The position numbers and the translations under genes are program-made. A DNA stretch of 64,000 nt from NCBI GenBank assembly GCA_018896025.1, contig JAHIND010000035.1:239557-303556 (forward strand), given 5' to 3'. Position 1 is the first letter of the stretch. Each line of letters opens with the position of its first letter. Source of the stretch: Pseudomonadota bacterium (lineage in GTDB: Bacteria > Desulfobacterota > Desulfarculia > Desulfarculales > Desulfarculaceae). This document shows, in pieces, positions 16,832 to 25,448 of the stretch. The notes under the pieces were generated by a model that was not told the DNA's origin, searched no databases, and worked only from the letters and a program-made list of their open reading frames with translations.

Positions 16832-17866
16832 CTAGAACAGCCGCTTTTGGGCGCTGTTGCTGGGCCGCAAATCTAGATGCTCGTAAGCACGGGCGGTCGC
16901 CACCCGCCCGGCGGGAGTGCGCTTGATGTAGCCCTGCTGGATGAGATAGGGCTCGTAGACCTCTTCTATGGTGTGGGCTTCCTCGCCCACCGAGGCGGCC
17001 AGGGTGTTGAGCCCCACCGGCCCGCCGTCGAACTTGACCGCGATGGTGTTCAGAAGCTCGCGGTCCAGGCGGTCCAGGCCGGTGGTGTCCACCCCCAGGC
17101 GCTTCAGGGCGTAGTCGGCCATCTCCTGGTCCACCTTGCCCCTGCCCTCCACCTGGGCGAAGTCGCGCACACGCTTGAGCAAACGGTTGGCCACCCGCGG
17201 GGTGGAGCGGCTGCGCCGGGCTATCTCGGCGGCCCCGGCGGCGTCCATGCTGAGCCCCAGGATGCGGGCCGAGCGGGTGACGATCTGGGCCAGCTCGTCC
17301 ACGGTGTAGAAATCCACCCGTAGCTGCACCCCGAAACGGTCGCGCAGGGGCGGGGTCAAGAGGCCCACCCTGGTGGTGGCCCCCACCAGGGTGAAGGGGG
17401 GCAAGTCCAGCTTCACGGTGCGGGCGCTGGGCCCCGCGCCGATCACCAGGTCCAGGTGGAAGTCCTCCATGGCCGGGTAGAGCACCTCCTCCACCACGTG
17501 GTTGAGGCGGTGAATCTCGTCCACGAACAGGACGTCGCGCTCCTCCAGGTTGGTGAGGATGGCGGCCAGGTCCCCGGCCCGCTCCATCACCGGGCCGCTG
17601 GTGGCGGTGATGCCCACCTCCATCTCCGAGGCCAGGATGTGGGCCAGGGTGGTCTTGCCCAGGCCGGGGTGGCCGTGCAAGAGCACGTGGTCCAGGGCCT
17701 CGCCTCGCTGGCGGGCGGCGGCGATGAACACCTTGAGGTTGGCCTTGGCCTCGGCCTGGCCCACGTACTCGTCCAGGGACGAGGGCCTCAGGCTCTCCAG
17801 GGCCTGGTCCTCCTCGCTGGGCGCTCCGTCCACCAGGCGGCCGTGTAGTTCTTCGGGGTTGCTCAC
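16832..17866 (-). CDS. ruvB: Holliday junction branch-migration ATPase RuvB
   Basis: This 344-residue AAA+ protein shows every RuvB landmark: RPSSLDEYVGQAEAKANL, Walker A GHPGLGKTT, Walker B LFVDEIHRLN, sensor LVGATTRVGLLTPPLRDRFG with the arginine finger, and the winged-helix C-terminus with LIQQGYIKRTPAGRVAT. RuvB hexamers pull DNA through the RuvA-held four-way junction during recombination repair. ruvA and ruvC are not next to it, which is unusual. The start is GTG. Upstream lies the CxCPLC small protein, downstream the YprB nuclease. Confidence 0.97.
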   Translation of the reverse strand: MSNPEELHGRLVDGAPSEEDQALESLRPSSLDEYVGQAEAKANLKVFIAAARQRGEALDHVLLHGHPGLGKTTLAHILASEMEVGITATSGPVMERAGDLAAILTNLEERDVLFVDEIHRLNHVVEEVLYPAMEDFHLDLVIGAGPSARTVKLDLPPFTLVGATTRVGLLTPPLRDRFGVQLRVDFYTVDELAQIVTRSARILGLSMDAAGAAEIARRSRSTPRVANRLLKRVRDFAQVEGRGKVDQEMADYALKRLGVDTTGLDRLDRELLNTIAVKFDGGPVGLNTLAASVGEEAHTIEEVYEPYLIQQGYIKRTPAGRVATARAYEHLDLRPSNSAQKRLF

Positions 17867-17875
17867 CTAGGGCGC

Positions 17876-18118
17876 CTACTCCACTTCGATCTTGGTGACT
17901 CGCGGTTCGCCCTCGCCCTGGGGCTCGGTTTCCATCTTTTCGATGCATTCGTCCATCAGGGCGCGGATGCCCTTCATCACTTCCAGGTGGGCGTTGTGGA
18001 AGTGGCCCATGGCCGGCGACTTTTCGCGCCAGCGCCGGGCGGCCTCACCCAGGGCGCAAAGGGGGCAGTCGCACCTGGCCTGGGACTCTTGTTTGGTCTC
18101 GCTTTGAGCTGAGCTCAT
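17876..18118 (-). CDS. Small CxCPLC protein, 80 aa
   Basis: An 80-residue hydrophilic protein with a CDCPLC motif near residues 16-21 and a helical middle (HFHNAHLEVMKGIRALMDE), followed by an acidic tail. It overlaps the end of the ArsA-like ATPase gene by 4 bases and ends 9 bp before ruvB. The cysteine cluster could bind a metal or cluster and the tight coupling suggests a partner of the ATPase. I do not recognise a named family. Confidence 0.7.
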   Translation of the reverse strand: MSSAQSETKQESQARCDCPLCALGEAARRWREKSPAMGHFHNAHLEVMKGIRALMDECIEKMETEPQGEGEPRVTKIEVE

Positions 18119-19308
18119 GACTCCCCTCCCGAATGGCTACTAAAGTCTATCAAAAGATCGTCTCCATGGAAGGCGGCTTTTACCGGCTGGGCCAAAACAA
18201 AGCTGTGGGGCAAAGCCAGGTGCTTGCGGAACACCCCCACCTCCACCACCAGCTCGTCGCCCACCTTGTGCAGCTTCACCCCGCCCTTGCCCACGTTGGG
18301 CAGGTGCAGGCGCACCTGGAGCTTGCCGTCGGCCTTTTCAAAGCTCAGCGGCTGGCGGTCGTAGAGATGGGCCGCCGGGTCCTTTTCGCCGTACAGCGCC
18401 CGCCCCAGCTCCAGCAGGGGGCCGTGGCCCAGCACTTCTTTTTGCTGGTGAGCCACCGGCAGGATGGGCAGGGGCGCGAAAATCTCGGAGGCCTGCTCCA
18501 GGTAGGGCTGTTGCAGGGCGGCCATCTGCCCGGCCAGGCCCTGGCCGCCTTGGGGCCATACCCGGTTCATGATCACCGCCTCCACGGCCAGGCCGTAGAG
18601 GGAGAAATAGGTGTAGGCCCGCTGGGACTCCTTGAGCACCATCTTCTCGGGGTTGCATATCAGGCGCACCGTTGTGCTGGTGTGGTCGGTGAGCAGGCGG
18701 TCCACTCCCTCCAGCTTCTTGAATAGGGCCTCCAGGTTGGCGAAGTAGTCGTCTCCGGGCAGGGGCACGTCGGTCAGGCGGGCGGCGATGGGCCGGGCCA
18801 CCTTGAGCACCGCGCGCTCCAGCTTGAAGACCTTCTTCATGTACCACTCCAGGGCCGAGGGCACCGACACGAAACGCATTGACTCGGCCGTGGGGGCGCA
18901 GTCCAGAATAAGAAGGTCGTAAGTTTTTTCGCGCACGTACTGGTTTATGTAGAGCAGGGCGCTGATCTCCTCCATGCCCGGCAGCACCGCGATCTCCTCG
19001 GCCACCACCTCCTTGAGCCCCGCGCTGTTGAACAGGGCCGAGAGATAGGAATGCACCTGGTCCCAATACTCCTCGATGGCCAGGTTCACGTTGATCTCCT
19101 GGATGGCCAGGCGTGGGGCCACCTGGACCGGCGCGCCGCTCAAGCCCAGCAGCTCGCCGCTCAGGTCGAAGGCGTCGGACAGGCTGTGGGCCGGGTCCAG
19201 GGAGATGACCAGGGTGTTGAGTCCCTGCTCCGCGCAAAGGGCCCCGGTGGCGGCGGACATGGAGGTCTTGCCGCTGCCTCCCTTGCCGGCGAAAAGGATC
19301 AGGCGCAT
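18115..19308 (-). CDS. ArsA/Get3-type ATPase with C-terminal HSP20-like domain
   Basis: A 397-residue protein. Its N-terminal P-loop is the deviant Walker A GKGGSGKTS, with switch motif SLDPAHSLSDAF and the A-type LILDCAPTAES. The last 80 or so residues (about 315-395; LQVRLHLPNVGKGGVKLHKVGDELVV) form a beta-rich alpha-crystallin-like ArsA_HSP20 domain. Arsenite-binding cysteines are not evident and no arsB, arsR or arsC is near, so a protein-targeting or chaperone role like Get3/TRC40 fits better than arsenite efflux. Coupled to the CxCPLC gene by a 4-base overlap. Confidence 0.85.
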   Translation of the reverse strand: MRLILFAGKGGSGKTSMSAATGALCAEQGLNTLVISLDPAHSLSDAFDLSGELLGLSGAPVQVAPRLAIQEINVNLAIEEYWDQVHSYLSALFNSAGLKEVVAEEIAVLPGMEEISALLYINQYVREKTYDLLILDCAPTAESMRFVSVPSALEWYMKKVFKLERAVLKVARPIAARLTDVPLPGDDYFANLEALFKKLEGVDRLLTDHTSTTVRLICNPEKMVLKESQRAYTYFSLYGLAVEAVIMNRVWPQGGQGLAGQMAALQQPYLEQASEIFAPLPILPVAHQQKEVLGHGPLLELGRALYGEKDPAAHLYDRQPLSFEKADGKLQVRLHLPNVGKGGVKLHKVGDELVVEVGVFRKHLALPHSFVLAQPVKAAFHGDDLLIDFSSHSGGES

Positions 19309-19520
19309 AAGGCGGTCGGCTCCTTGCTGGGGTGGTGCGGGGCGGCTGTCTATTAAGAATACCCAGGGGCGGGGGTAAAGGCCAGGAGCGGGTTGGCCCG
19401 GCAGCCTTTTACGGCAAAGCCTAACAGGTTACGGGCCGGGAAGATAGCTCCCGCCCCGCCCCGCCATCCCCACCATTCCCTGGGCCATTGCACACCGGCC
19501 CGGGGGGGATGTCGGCTAAT

Positions 19521-19549
19521 TGTCTACGGCGCGTCACCGATACGTAACA
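19521..19549 (+). promoter_or_regulatory. Pho-box-like repeat array before pstS
   Basis: Three 7-mers spaced by 4 bases (11-bp period): TGTCTAC, CGTCACC, CGTAACA. This matches the TGTCA-type direct repeats bound by PhoB. It lies 95-123 bases before the pstS start. The 19309-19643 gap holds this site and otherwise nothing I can identify. Confidence 0.6.
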
Positions 19550-19643
19550 AGCCACCACTAACATCCAGGCCAAGAGACAAGCGTTTAATGCCGTGCACGA
19601 GGCACGGTCGCATACACACGTATTTAAGGAGGAAAGAGAAGCA

Positions 19644-20477
19644 ATGAAAAAAGGCAACTTGGCTAAAGGCCTGTTGGGTCTGGCCCTGGGCGCGGCCATG
19701 CTTATGGGCGGCACCGTCGCTCAAGCCAGCGACAGCATCACCATCACCGGTTCCACCACCGTGCTGCCCATCGCCCAGAAGGCGGCCGAAGTCTACATGA
19801 AGCAAAATCCCGGCGTGCGCATCAGCGTGGCCGGCACCGGCAGCGGCGACGGCATCAAGGCCGTGATCGACGGCACCGCCGACATCGGCGACGCCAGCCG
19901 CGACATGAAGAAGAAGGAAATCGCGCGGGCCGAGGCCAAAGGCGTGCACCCCAAGCGCTTCACCGTGGCCCTGGACTGCATCGTGCCGGTGGTCAACCCG
20001 GCCAACTCCATCAGCGACCTGAGCATCGCCCAGCTTAAGGACATCTACACCGGCAAGATCAAGAACTGGAATCAGGTCGGCGGCAACGACAAGCCCATCG
20101 TGGTGATCAGCCGCGACAGCTCCAGCGGCACCTTTGAGGTGTGGAACCACCGGGTGCTGGGCAAGAAGACCCGCGTGCGCCCCGACGCGCAGCTCCAGGC
20201 CAGCAACGGCGCCGTGGCCCAGGCCGTGGCCGGCAACAAGTACGCCATCGGTTACGTTGGCATCGGCTACCTCAACGACAAGCTCAAGGGTCTTACCGTG
20301 GGCGGCGTGACCGCCAGCGCCAAGACCGCCATGGACAACAGCTACCCCATCGCCCGCGGCCTGTACATGTTCACCAACGGCGAGCCCAAGGGCCAAACGG
20401 CCAAGTTTATCGCCTTCGTGATGAGCGATGAGGGCCAGAAGATCGCCAAAGAAGAAGGCTTTGTCCCGGTCAAATAA
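19644..20477 (+). CDS. pstS: Phosphate ABC transporter binding protein
   Basis: A 277-residue protein with a signal peptide (ending AQAS) and a PstS core: ITITGSTTVLPIAQK, GTGSGDGIKAVIDGTADIGDASR, DIYTGKIKNWNQVGG, SRDSSSGTFEVW. These carry the phosphate-contacting Ser, Thr, Asp and Arg residues. It delivers phosphate to the PstCAB importer. The ATG at 19644 is preferred to one 51 bases upstream because AAGGAGGAAAG immediately precedes it. A stem-loop lies just past the stop and the first porin follows. Confidence 0.95.
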   Translation: MKKGNLAKGLLGLALGAAMLMGGTVAQASDSITITGSTTVLPIAQKAAEVYMKQNPGVRISVAGTGSGDGIKAVIDGTADIGDASRDMKKKEIARAEAKGVHPKRFTVALDCIVPVVNPANSISDLSIAQLKDIYTGKIKNWNQVGGNDKPIVVISRDSSSGTFEVWNHRVLGKKTRVRPDAQLQASNGAVAQAVAGNKYAIGYVGIGYLNDKLKGLTVGGVTASAKTAMDNSYPIARGLYMFTNGEPKGQTAKFIAFVMSDEGQKIAKEEGFVPVK

Positions 20478-20501
20478 CTAACCTTCCTGTCCTGAGATAG
20501 C

Positions 20502-20527
20502 CCACGGCCCTTGGCGGGGCCGTGGGT
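20502..20527 (+). terminator. Stem-loop after pstS without T-run
   Basis: CCCACGGCCC pairs with GGGGCCGTGGG across TTGGC. No T-tract follows, so it more likely stabilises the pstS message or partly attenuates porin expression than fully terminates. Confidence 0.6.
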
Positions 20528-20599
20528 TCAAGCAACCATAGCCGGCGGTCCGCCGGGACGGCCGACTACGCCCAAAACAACCGAAAGGAGAGGCTAAAT

Positions 20600-21886
20600 A
20601 TGAGAGGAGTTGGCAAGGTAGCTGGAGCCATTTTCATGGCGGCTACGATGGCCATCGGCTTTTGGTCGGCGGCTCCGGCCAATGCGGCCACCCAGGCCGA
20701 GTTGGAAGCCAAGATCAAAATGATGGAGCAGGCCCTCAACGAGATGAAGGGCCAGCTCAACCAAGTTCAGACCACTCAAGTTCAGCAGCAGCAGGCGGTG
20801 GAGATGGCCGCGACCAGCAAGCTGCCTTCCTGGGTGGAGCGCATGACCTTCTACGGCGACACCCGTTTCCGTTATGAGCACACCAGCTACAGCGACACCG
20901 AAATCGAGGGCAAGACCAAGGTTAAGAGCGGCAAGGACCGCTTCCGCGTCCGCCTTCGCTTTGGCGTGCGCAGCCAGATCCACGACGACGTGGAGCTGGG
21001 CTTCCGCATGGTCACCGGCGCCGATGCCGACGGCACCAGCACCAACCAGACCATGGGCAACTACTTCGGCGAGTACAGCAACTGGGGCCTGGACCGCGCC
21101 TACATCAAGTGGACCCCCTCCTTCGTGCCTCAAAAGGGCCTGGCCTTCAGCTTCGGCAAGGTGCCCCAGCCCTTCATGACCTCCAAGGTCATCTGGGACG
21201 GCGACGTGGTCCCCGAGGGTGGCTTCCTGCAGTACACCTTCTGCAAGGGCGGCGCCTGGCAGCCCTACGTGATGGCCGCTTACATGACCGTGGAGCAGGC
21301 CGGCGAGTTTAGCGACAACGTCCTGGCCCCGGCGGCCCAGATCGGTGTCCACGGCAAGGTCGGCGCCTTCAAACTGCAGGCCTCCACCGGTTACACCTCC
21401 TGGGGTGACTTGGGCGACGTGGGCAAGGTGCCCGACAACACCAACGGCAACCCCACCTGGACCGAGGGCGGCGGCGAGCAGATCACCAACTTCGGTGTGT
21501 GGGACATCTACGCCAAGGGTAGCTTCAAGTTCAGCGAAAAGGGCTCCGTGTTCGCCTGGGGTCACTACCTGACCAACCAGGACTCCGACGGCCCCTACAA
21601 GGACAAGGACAGCGGCTGGGGCGCCGGCGCGGGCGTCAAGTACCAAAAGTTCGGCTTTGACGTTTGGTACAAGTACGTGGAAGCCAACGCGACTCCCGGC
21701 TTCATCGCCGACAGCGACTCCGGCTACGTCAACCGCAAGGGTTTCGTGGTTTCGGCCAGCTACCAGATGTGGAAGTACGGCAAGGTTCAGCTGAGCTACT
21801 ACAACACCGAGCCCATCGACAACGAGATCAACGGAGCCACCAACGACTCCCAGACCTTCTTCGCGGACTTCGTGTTCAAGTTCTAG
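20600..21886 (+). CDS. Outer-membrane porin with N-terminal coiled coil, paralogue 1
   Basis: A 428-residue protein. Its signal peptide ends ANA, and a trimerising coiled coil follows (AELEAKIKMMEQALNEM, then QQQQAV). A beta-barrel of alternating residues runs from WVERMTFYGDTRFRYEHTSY to a terminal FADFVFKF, the C-terminal Phe typical of BAM substrates. The start is at 20600 because AGGAGAGG sits before it. It lies between pstS and pstC, which suggests a phosphate or anion channel, but selectivity is inferred only from position. It is a close paralogue of the next gene. Confidence 0.85.
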   Translation: MRGVGKVAGAIFMAATMAIGFWSAAPANAATQAELEAKIKMMEQALNEMKGQLNQVQTTQVQQQQAVEMAATSKLPSWVERMTFYGDTRFRYEHTSYSDTEIEGKTKVKSGKDRFRVRLRFGVRSQIHDDVELGFRMVTGADADGTSTNQTMGNYFGEYSNWGLDRAYIKWTPSFVPQKGLAFSFGKVPQPFMTSKVIWDGDVVPEGGFLQYTFCKGGAWQPYVMAAYMTVEQAGEFSDNVLAPAAQIGVHGKVGAFKLQASTGYTSWGDLGDVGKVPDNTNGNPTWTEGGGEQITNFGVWDIYAKGSFKFSEKGSVFAWGHYLTNQDSDGPYKDKDSGWGAGAGVKYQKFGFDVWYKYVEANATPGFIADSDSGYVNRKGFVVSASYQMWKYGKVQLSYYNTEPIDNEINGATNDSQTFFADFVFKF

Positions 21887-21946
21887 ACCAACCCACCTCG
21901 GGATCGCGGCCCCCACCCAACCTGCCGCTATCCCTCCTCGGACCCA

Positions 21947-21978
21947 GGCCTGGGGCTCCTAGCCCCGGGCCATCTTTT
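21947..21978 (+). terminator. Terminator after porin 1
   Basis: GGCCTGGGGCT pairs with AGCCCCGGGCC and is followed by ATCTTTTTG. Confidence 0.8.
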
Positions 21979-22174
21979 TGCCCTTTTTCGGCCTCCCCGA
22001 GCGCGTGTCGGTTCCCTTTACAGTAAAGATTATTTGCATCTTGACGGCCCCGCCGGGGCTGGTGCACCATATTTGGAATAGTTGTGAATGTAAGAACAAT
22101 TGGATGACAGCCAAGCCTCGCATTGCAACCTCGAGTTGTTTTATACTGGAATCGGTAAGCAGGAGAGGAGAACA

Positions 22175-23443
22175 GTGGCAAGCATGAAAAGGCTAATGAT
22201 GGTAGCGGCCCTGGCCTTGGGGCTGTGCATGCTGCCCTCCACTTGGGCGGCAGCGGCCACCCAGGCGGAGTTGGAAGCCAAGATCAAGGCCATGGAGCAG
22301 ACCCTACAGGAGATGAAGGCCCAGTTGGGCCAGGTGCAGCACAGCCAGCAACAGCAGCAGCAGGCGGTCGAGGCCGCCGCGGCCAACAAGCTGCCCAGCT
22401 GGGTGGAGCGCATTACCTTCTTCGGGGACGTGCGTTTCCGCTACGAGCACACCAGCTATGACGAACTGAACGGCACCGACAAATCCGACCGGGACCGCTT
22501 CCGGGTGCGCCTGCGCTTCGGGGCGCGCAGCCAGATCCACCCCGACGTGGAGTTGGGCATGCGCATGACCCTGGGCAGCGACGACGACCCCACCAGCACC
22601 AACCAGACCATGGGCAACTACTTCGGCGAATACACCACCTGGGGCGTGGACCAAGCCTATGTGAAGTGGACCCCCTCCCTGGTGCCGGACAAGGGCCTGA
22701 CCTTCAGCTTCGGCAAGGTGCCCCAGCCCTTCATGACCACCAAGATCATCTGGGATAGCGACGTGGTGCCCGAGGGCGCGTTCATCAACTACACCTTCAA
22801 CAAGGGCGGCGACTGGCGTCCCTTTGTCACCGCGGCCTTCATGACCATCAACCAGCCCGGCGACTGGAGCAACAACACCTACGCCCCGGCCGCGCAGATC
22901 GGCGTAAAGGGCAAGGCCGGAGCCTTCTCCATGGAAGGCGCGGCGGGCTTCACCTCCTGGGGAGACCTGGGCGATGCGGGCAACCTGCCCCCCAACCTGC
23001 ACGGCACGCCCACCTATGTGGAGGGCGGCGAGACCCGCACCACCAACTACCAGGTGTGGGACCTCTATGCCAAGGCGGCCTTCAAGTTCTCGCCCAAGGG
23101 TTCGGTGGGAATGTGGGGCCAGTACCTGCAGAACTCCGACGCCGAGGGGCCCTATCAGGACAAGGACACCGGCTACGGGGTAGCCGCCTTTGTCACCTAC
23201 GACAAGTTCAAGTTCGAAGTGCTCTACAAGAACGTGCAGGCCGACGCCACCCCGGGCTTCATCGCTGACAGCGACTCCAGCTATGTCAACCGCAAGGGCT
23301 GGCAGGTGGAGGCCCAGTACAAGATGTGGAAGTACGGCAATCTGGTTGTGACCTACTACAACACCGAGCCCGAGGATGATTCCATCCCCGGGACGACCAA
23401 TGCGTCCCAGACCATATTCGTCAATACTATCTTCAAGTTCTAG
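22175..23443 (+). CDS. Outer-membrane porin with N-terminal coiled coil, paralogue 2
   Basis: A 422-residue porin with the same plan as its neighbour: signal peptide, AELEAKIKAMEQTLQEM coiled coil, WVERITFFGDVRFRYEHTSY, many shared strands (NQTMGNYFGEY, FSFGKVPQPFMT) and a terminal NTIFKF. GTG at 22175 fits the AGGAG at 22161-22165; an ATG at 22184 is also possible. It has its own 5' region and a terminator after it, so it may be expressed separately from paralogue 1. The tandem likely arose by duplication. Confidence 0.85.
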   Translation: MASMKRLMMVAALALGLCMLPSTWAAAATQAELEAKIKAMEQTLQEMKAQLGQVQHSQQQQQQAVEAAAANKLPSWVERITFFGDVRFRYEHTSYDELNGTDKSDRDRFRVRLRFGARSQIHPDVELGMRMTLGSDDDPTSTNQTMGNYFGEYTTWGVDQAYVKWTPSLVPDKGLTFSFGKVPQPFMTTKIIWDSDVVPEGAFINYTFNKGGDWRPFVTAAFMTINQPGDWSNNTYAPAAQIGVKGKAGAFSMEGAAGFTSWGDLGDAGNLPPNLHGTPTYVEGGETRTTNYQVWDLYAKAAFKFSPKGSVGMWGQYLQNSDAEGPYQDKDTGYGVAAFVTYDKFKFEVLYKNVQADATPGFIADSDSSYVNRKGWQVEAQYKMWKYGNLVVTYYNTEPEDDSIPGTTNASQTIFVNTIFKF

Positions 23444-23456
23444 CCCAAGGGCATGG

Positions 23457-23491
23457 CGCCTCCGGCCTTAACCGGCCGGGGGCGTTTTTTT
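23457..23491 (+). terminator. Terminator after porin 2
   Basis: A CGCCTCCGGCC / GGCCGGGGGCG stem with loop TTAACC is followed by TTTTTTTCT. Confidence 0.88.
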
Positions 23492-23519
23492 CTCCCAAAA
23501 TTCCCTCCCCGGCCCTCTT

Positions 23520-23548
23520 TGTCACATGTCTGTAACATTACAGTCACC
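23520..23548 (+). promoter_or_regulatory. PhoB box array before pstCAB-phoU
   Basis: Three 7-mers in an 11-bp period: TGTCACA, TGTAACA, AGTCACC, separated by TGTC and TTAC. This is a clear Pho-box pattern, placed between the porin terminator and pstC, so pstCAB-phoU has its own phosphate-controlled promoter. Confidence 0.78.
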
Positions 23549-23613
23549 GTTAGGAAATATCCGGGCATTACATTTAGCGCAAAGTTGATGTGTTTTGCCA
23601 AGGATGATATCCA

Positions 23614-24582
23614 ATGCTGCAAATTCCTGAGGCCCAAGTCATCGTCGGAGACAACGCCCCGCCGGTGGCCGTTGCCCCTTTGACCAAGCGCAAGGTGACC
23701 AGCACCGTGCAGGAGGCGCGCATCCGGCGCGTCTTCGTAGTGTCCGGTTTCTTCTCGGTCATCATCATGGCGCTCATCGTCCTGTTTTTGTTCAAGGAAG
23801 GGCTGGGGCTCTTCTCCACGGTGAGCGTCAAGGACTTCCTTTTCGGTGAGTTTTGGTATCCCACCTACGATCCGTCTGATTTCGGCATCTTGCCCCTGAT
23901 CGCGGGCTCCATGGCCGTAACCGTCATTTCCTCGGCCATCGCCGTGCCCCTGGGAGTGGGCGCGGCCCTGTATCTGGGCGAGGTGGCCGGGAACCGCACC
24001 AGGGAGATACTAAAACCGGCTGTCGAGCTTTTGGCCAGCCTTCCCTCGGTGGTCCTGGGCTTCGTGGGCATGGTGGTCATCGCGCCCCTGATGCAACAGT
24101 GGTGGGACATCCCCACCGGGCTCAACGTGCTAAACGCCTCCATGATGCTGGCCATCATGGCCATTCCCACCATCGCTTCCATCTCCGAGGACGCCCTGCA
24201 CTCGGTGCCCCGTGACCTGGTGGAAGCCTCCCTGGCCCTGGGAGCCACCCGCTTGGAGACCCTGACCAGGGTGATCATCCCCGGCGCCATATCCGGCATG
24301 GGCACCGGAGTTATCCTGGGCATGAGCCGGGCCATGGGCGAGACCATGGTGGTCTTGATGGTGGCCGGCGGCGCGGCCCAGATACCCACCAGCATCTTCG
24401 AGTCGGTGCGGCCCCTGCCCGCCACCATTGCCGCGGAGATGGGCGAGACGCCCTTCGGCTCCGAGCACTATCACGCCCTGTTCGCCATCGGCATCGTGTT
24501 GTTCCTGTTGACCATGGGCTTCAACCTGGTGGCCGCCTACATAAGCCAGCGCTTCCACCAGAAAGGAGCGGCCACCTTATGA
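23614..24582 (+). CDS. pstC: Phosphate ABC transporter permease PstC
   Basis: A 322-residue polytopic permease with about six membrane helices. The first is FFSVIIMALIVLFLF and the coupling EAA loop is EDALHSVPRDLVEASLALGATRLETL. The long VELLASLPSVVLGFVG stretch is typical of PstC. With PstA it forms the inner-membrane channel for phosphate delivered by PstS. AAGGA lies 9 bases before the ATG. Its stop overlaps the pstA start by 4 bases. Confidence 0.95.
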   Translation: MLQIPEAQVIVGDNAPPVAVAPLTKRKVTSTVQEARIRRVFVVSGFFSVIIMALIVLFLFKEGLGLFSTVSVKDFLFGEFWYPTYDPSDFGILPLIAGSMAVTVISSAIAVPLGVGAALYLGEVAGNRTREILKPAVELLASLPSVVLGFVGMVVIAPLMQQWWDIPTGLNVLNASMMLAIMAIPTIASISEDALHSVPRDLVEASLALGATRLETLTRVIIPGAISGMGTGVILGMSRAMGETMVVLMVAGGAAQIPTSIFESVRPLPATIAAEMGETPFGSEHYHALFAIGIVLFLLTMGFNLVAAYISQRFHQKGAATL

Positions 24583-25448
24583 GCCGCCATTCCCTGGCCT
24601 CGCGCCACTTCAGCCAAAACCTGGCCTTCACCATGTTCCGCCTCATCATGCTCACGGTGCTGGCGGCCCTGGGGGGCATCCTGATCTACGTGTTCATCCA
24701 CGGCATCAGCGCCATAAGCTGGGAGTTTCTGACCTCCGAGCCCACCAACTCCATGACCGCCGGGGGCATCTTCCCGGCCATCATGGGCACCCTGTACCTC
24801 ACGGTGGGGGCCATCTTGGTGGCCCTGCCCTTGGGCGTGGCCGCGGCCATCTACCTCAGCGAGTACGCCACCGACGGCAGGGCGCTAAGGGTCGTGCGCC
24901 TGGGCATCCAGAACCTGGCCGGAGTTCCCAGCGTGGTCTTCGGCCTGTTCGGCCTGGCCCTGTTCGTGGGCTACTTCCATTTGGGCATCTCCATCGCCGC
25001 CGGTTCCCTGACCCTGGGCCTTCTTATTCTGCCCACCATCATCGGGGCCAGCGAAGAGTCCCTCAGGCAGGTGCCCAGCACCTTCCGCGAGGCCTCCCTG
25101 GGCCTGGGGGCCACCCGCTGGCAGACCATCCGCAAGGTGGTACTCCCGGCGGCCTTGCCGGGCATCCTCACCGGATCCATCCTGGGCATCGGCCGCGCGG
25201 CGGGCGAGACCGCGCCCATCATGTTCACCGCGGCCACCTTCTACACCATCGGCCTGCCCCGCTCGCCCCTGGACACGGTGATGGCCCTGCCTTATCACAT
25301 CTACGTATTGGCCACGGCCGGGACCCACATAGAGCAGACCCGGCCCCTGCAGTACGGCACGGTGCTGGTCCTTATCAGCATGGTGCTGGGGCTGTCCCTG
25401 GTGGCCATCATTATCCGCACCCGCATGCGAAAGACCAAACAATGGTAA
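24579..25448 (+). CDS. pstA: Phosphate ABC transporter permease PstA
   Basis: A 289-residue permease with six predicted membrane helices, the LAGVPSVVFGLFGLALF segment, and the EAA loop EESLRQVPSTFREASLGLGATRWQTI. It pairs with PstC. It overlaps pstC by 4 bases and pstB by 7, which supports translational coupling of the three genes. Confidence 0.95.
   Translation: MSRHSLASRHFSQNLAFTMFRLIMLTVLAALGGILIYVFIHGISAISWEFLTSEPTNSMTAGGIFPAIMGTLYLTVGAILVALPLGVAAAIYLSEYATDGRALRVVRLGIQNLAGVPSVVFGLFGLALFVGYFHLGISIAAGSLTLGLLILPTIIGASEESLRQVPSTFREASLGLGATRWQTIRKVVLPAALPGILTGSILGIGRAAGETAPIMFTAATFYTIGLPRSPLDTVMALPYHIYVLATAGTHIEQTRPLQYGTVLVLISMVLGLSLVAIIIRTRMRKTKQW

Noticed and set aside
16029..17948. A 639-codon open frame across ruvB and the YprB gene in another frame
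   Set aside because: It overlaps two clear genes on the same strand, is Arg/Gly/Pro-biased, and has no homology features. It is a shadow of GC-rich codon bias.
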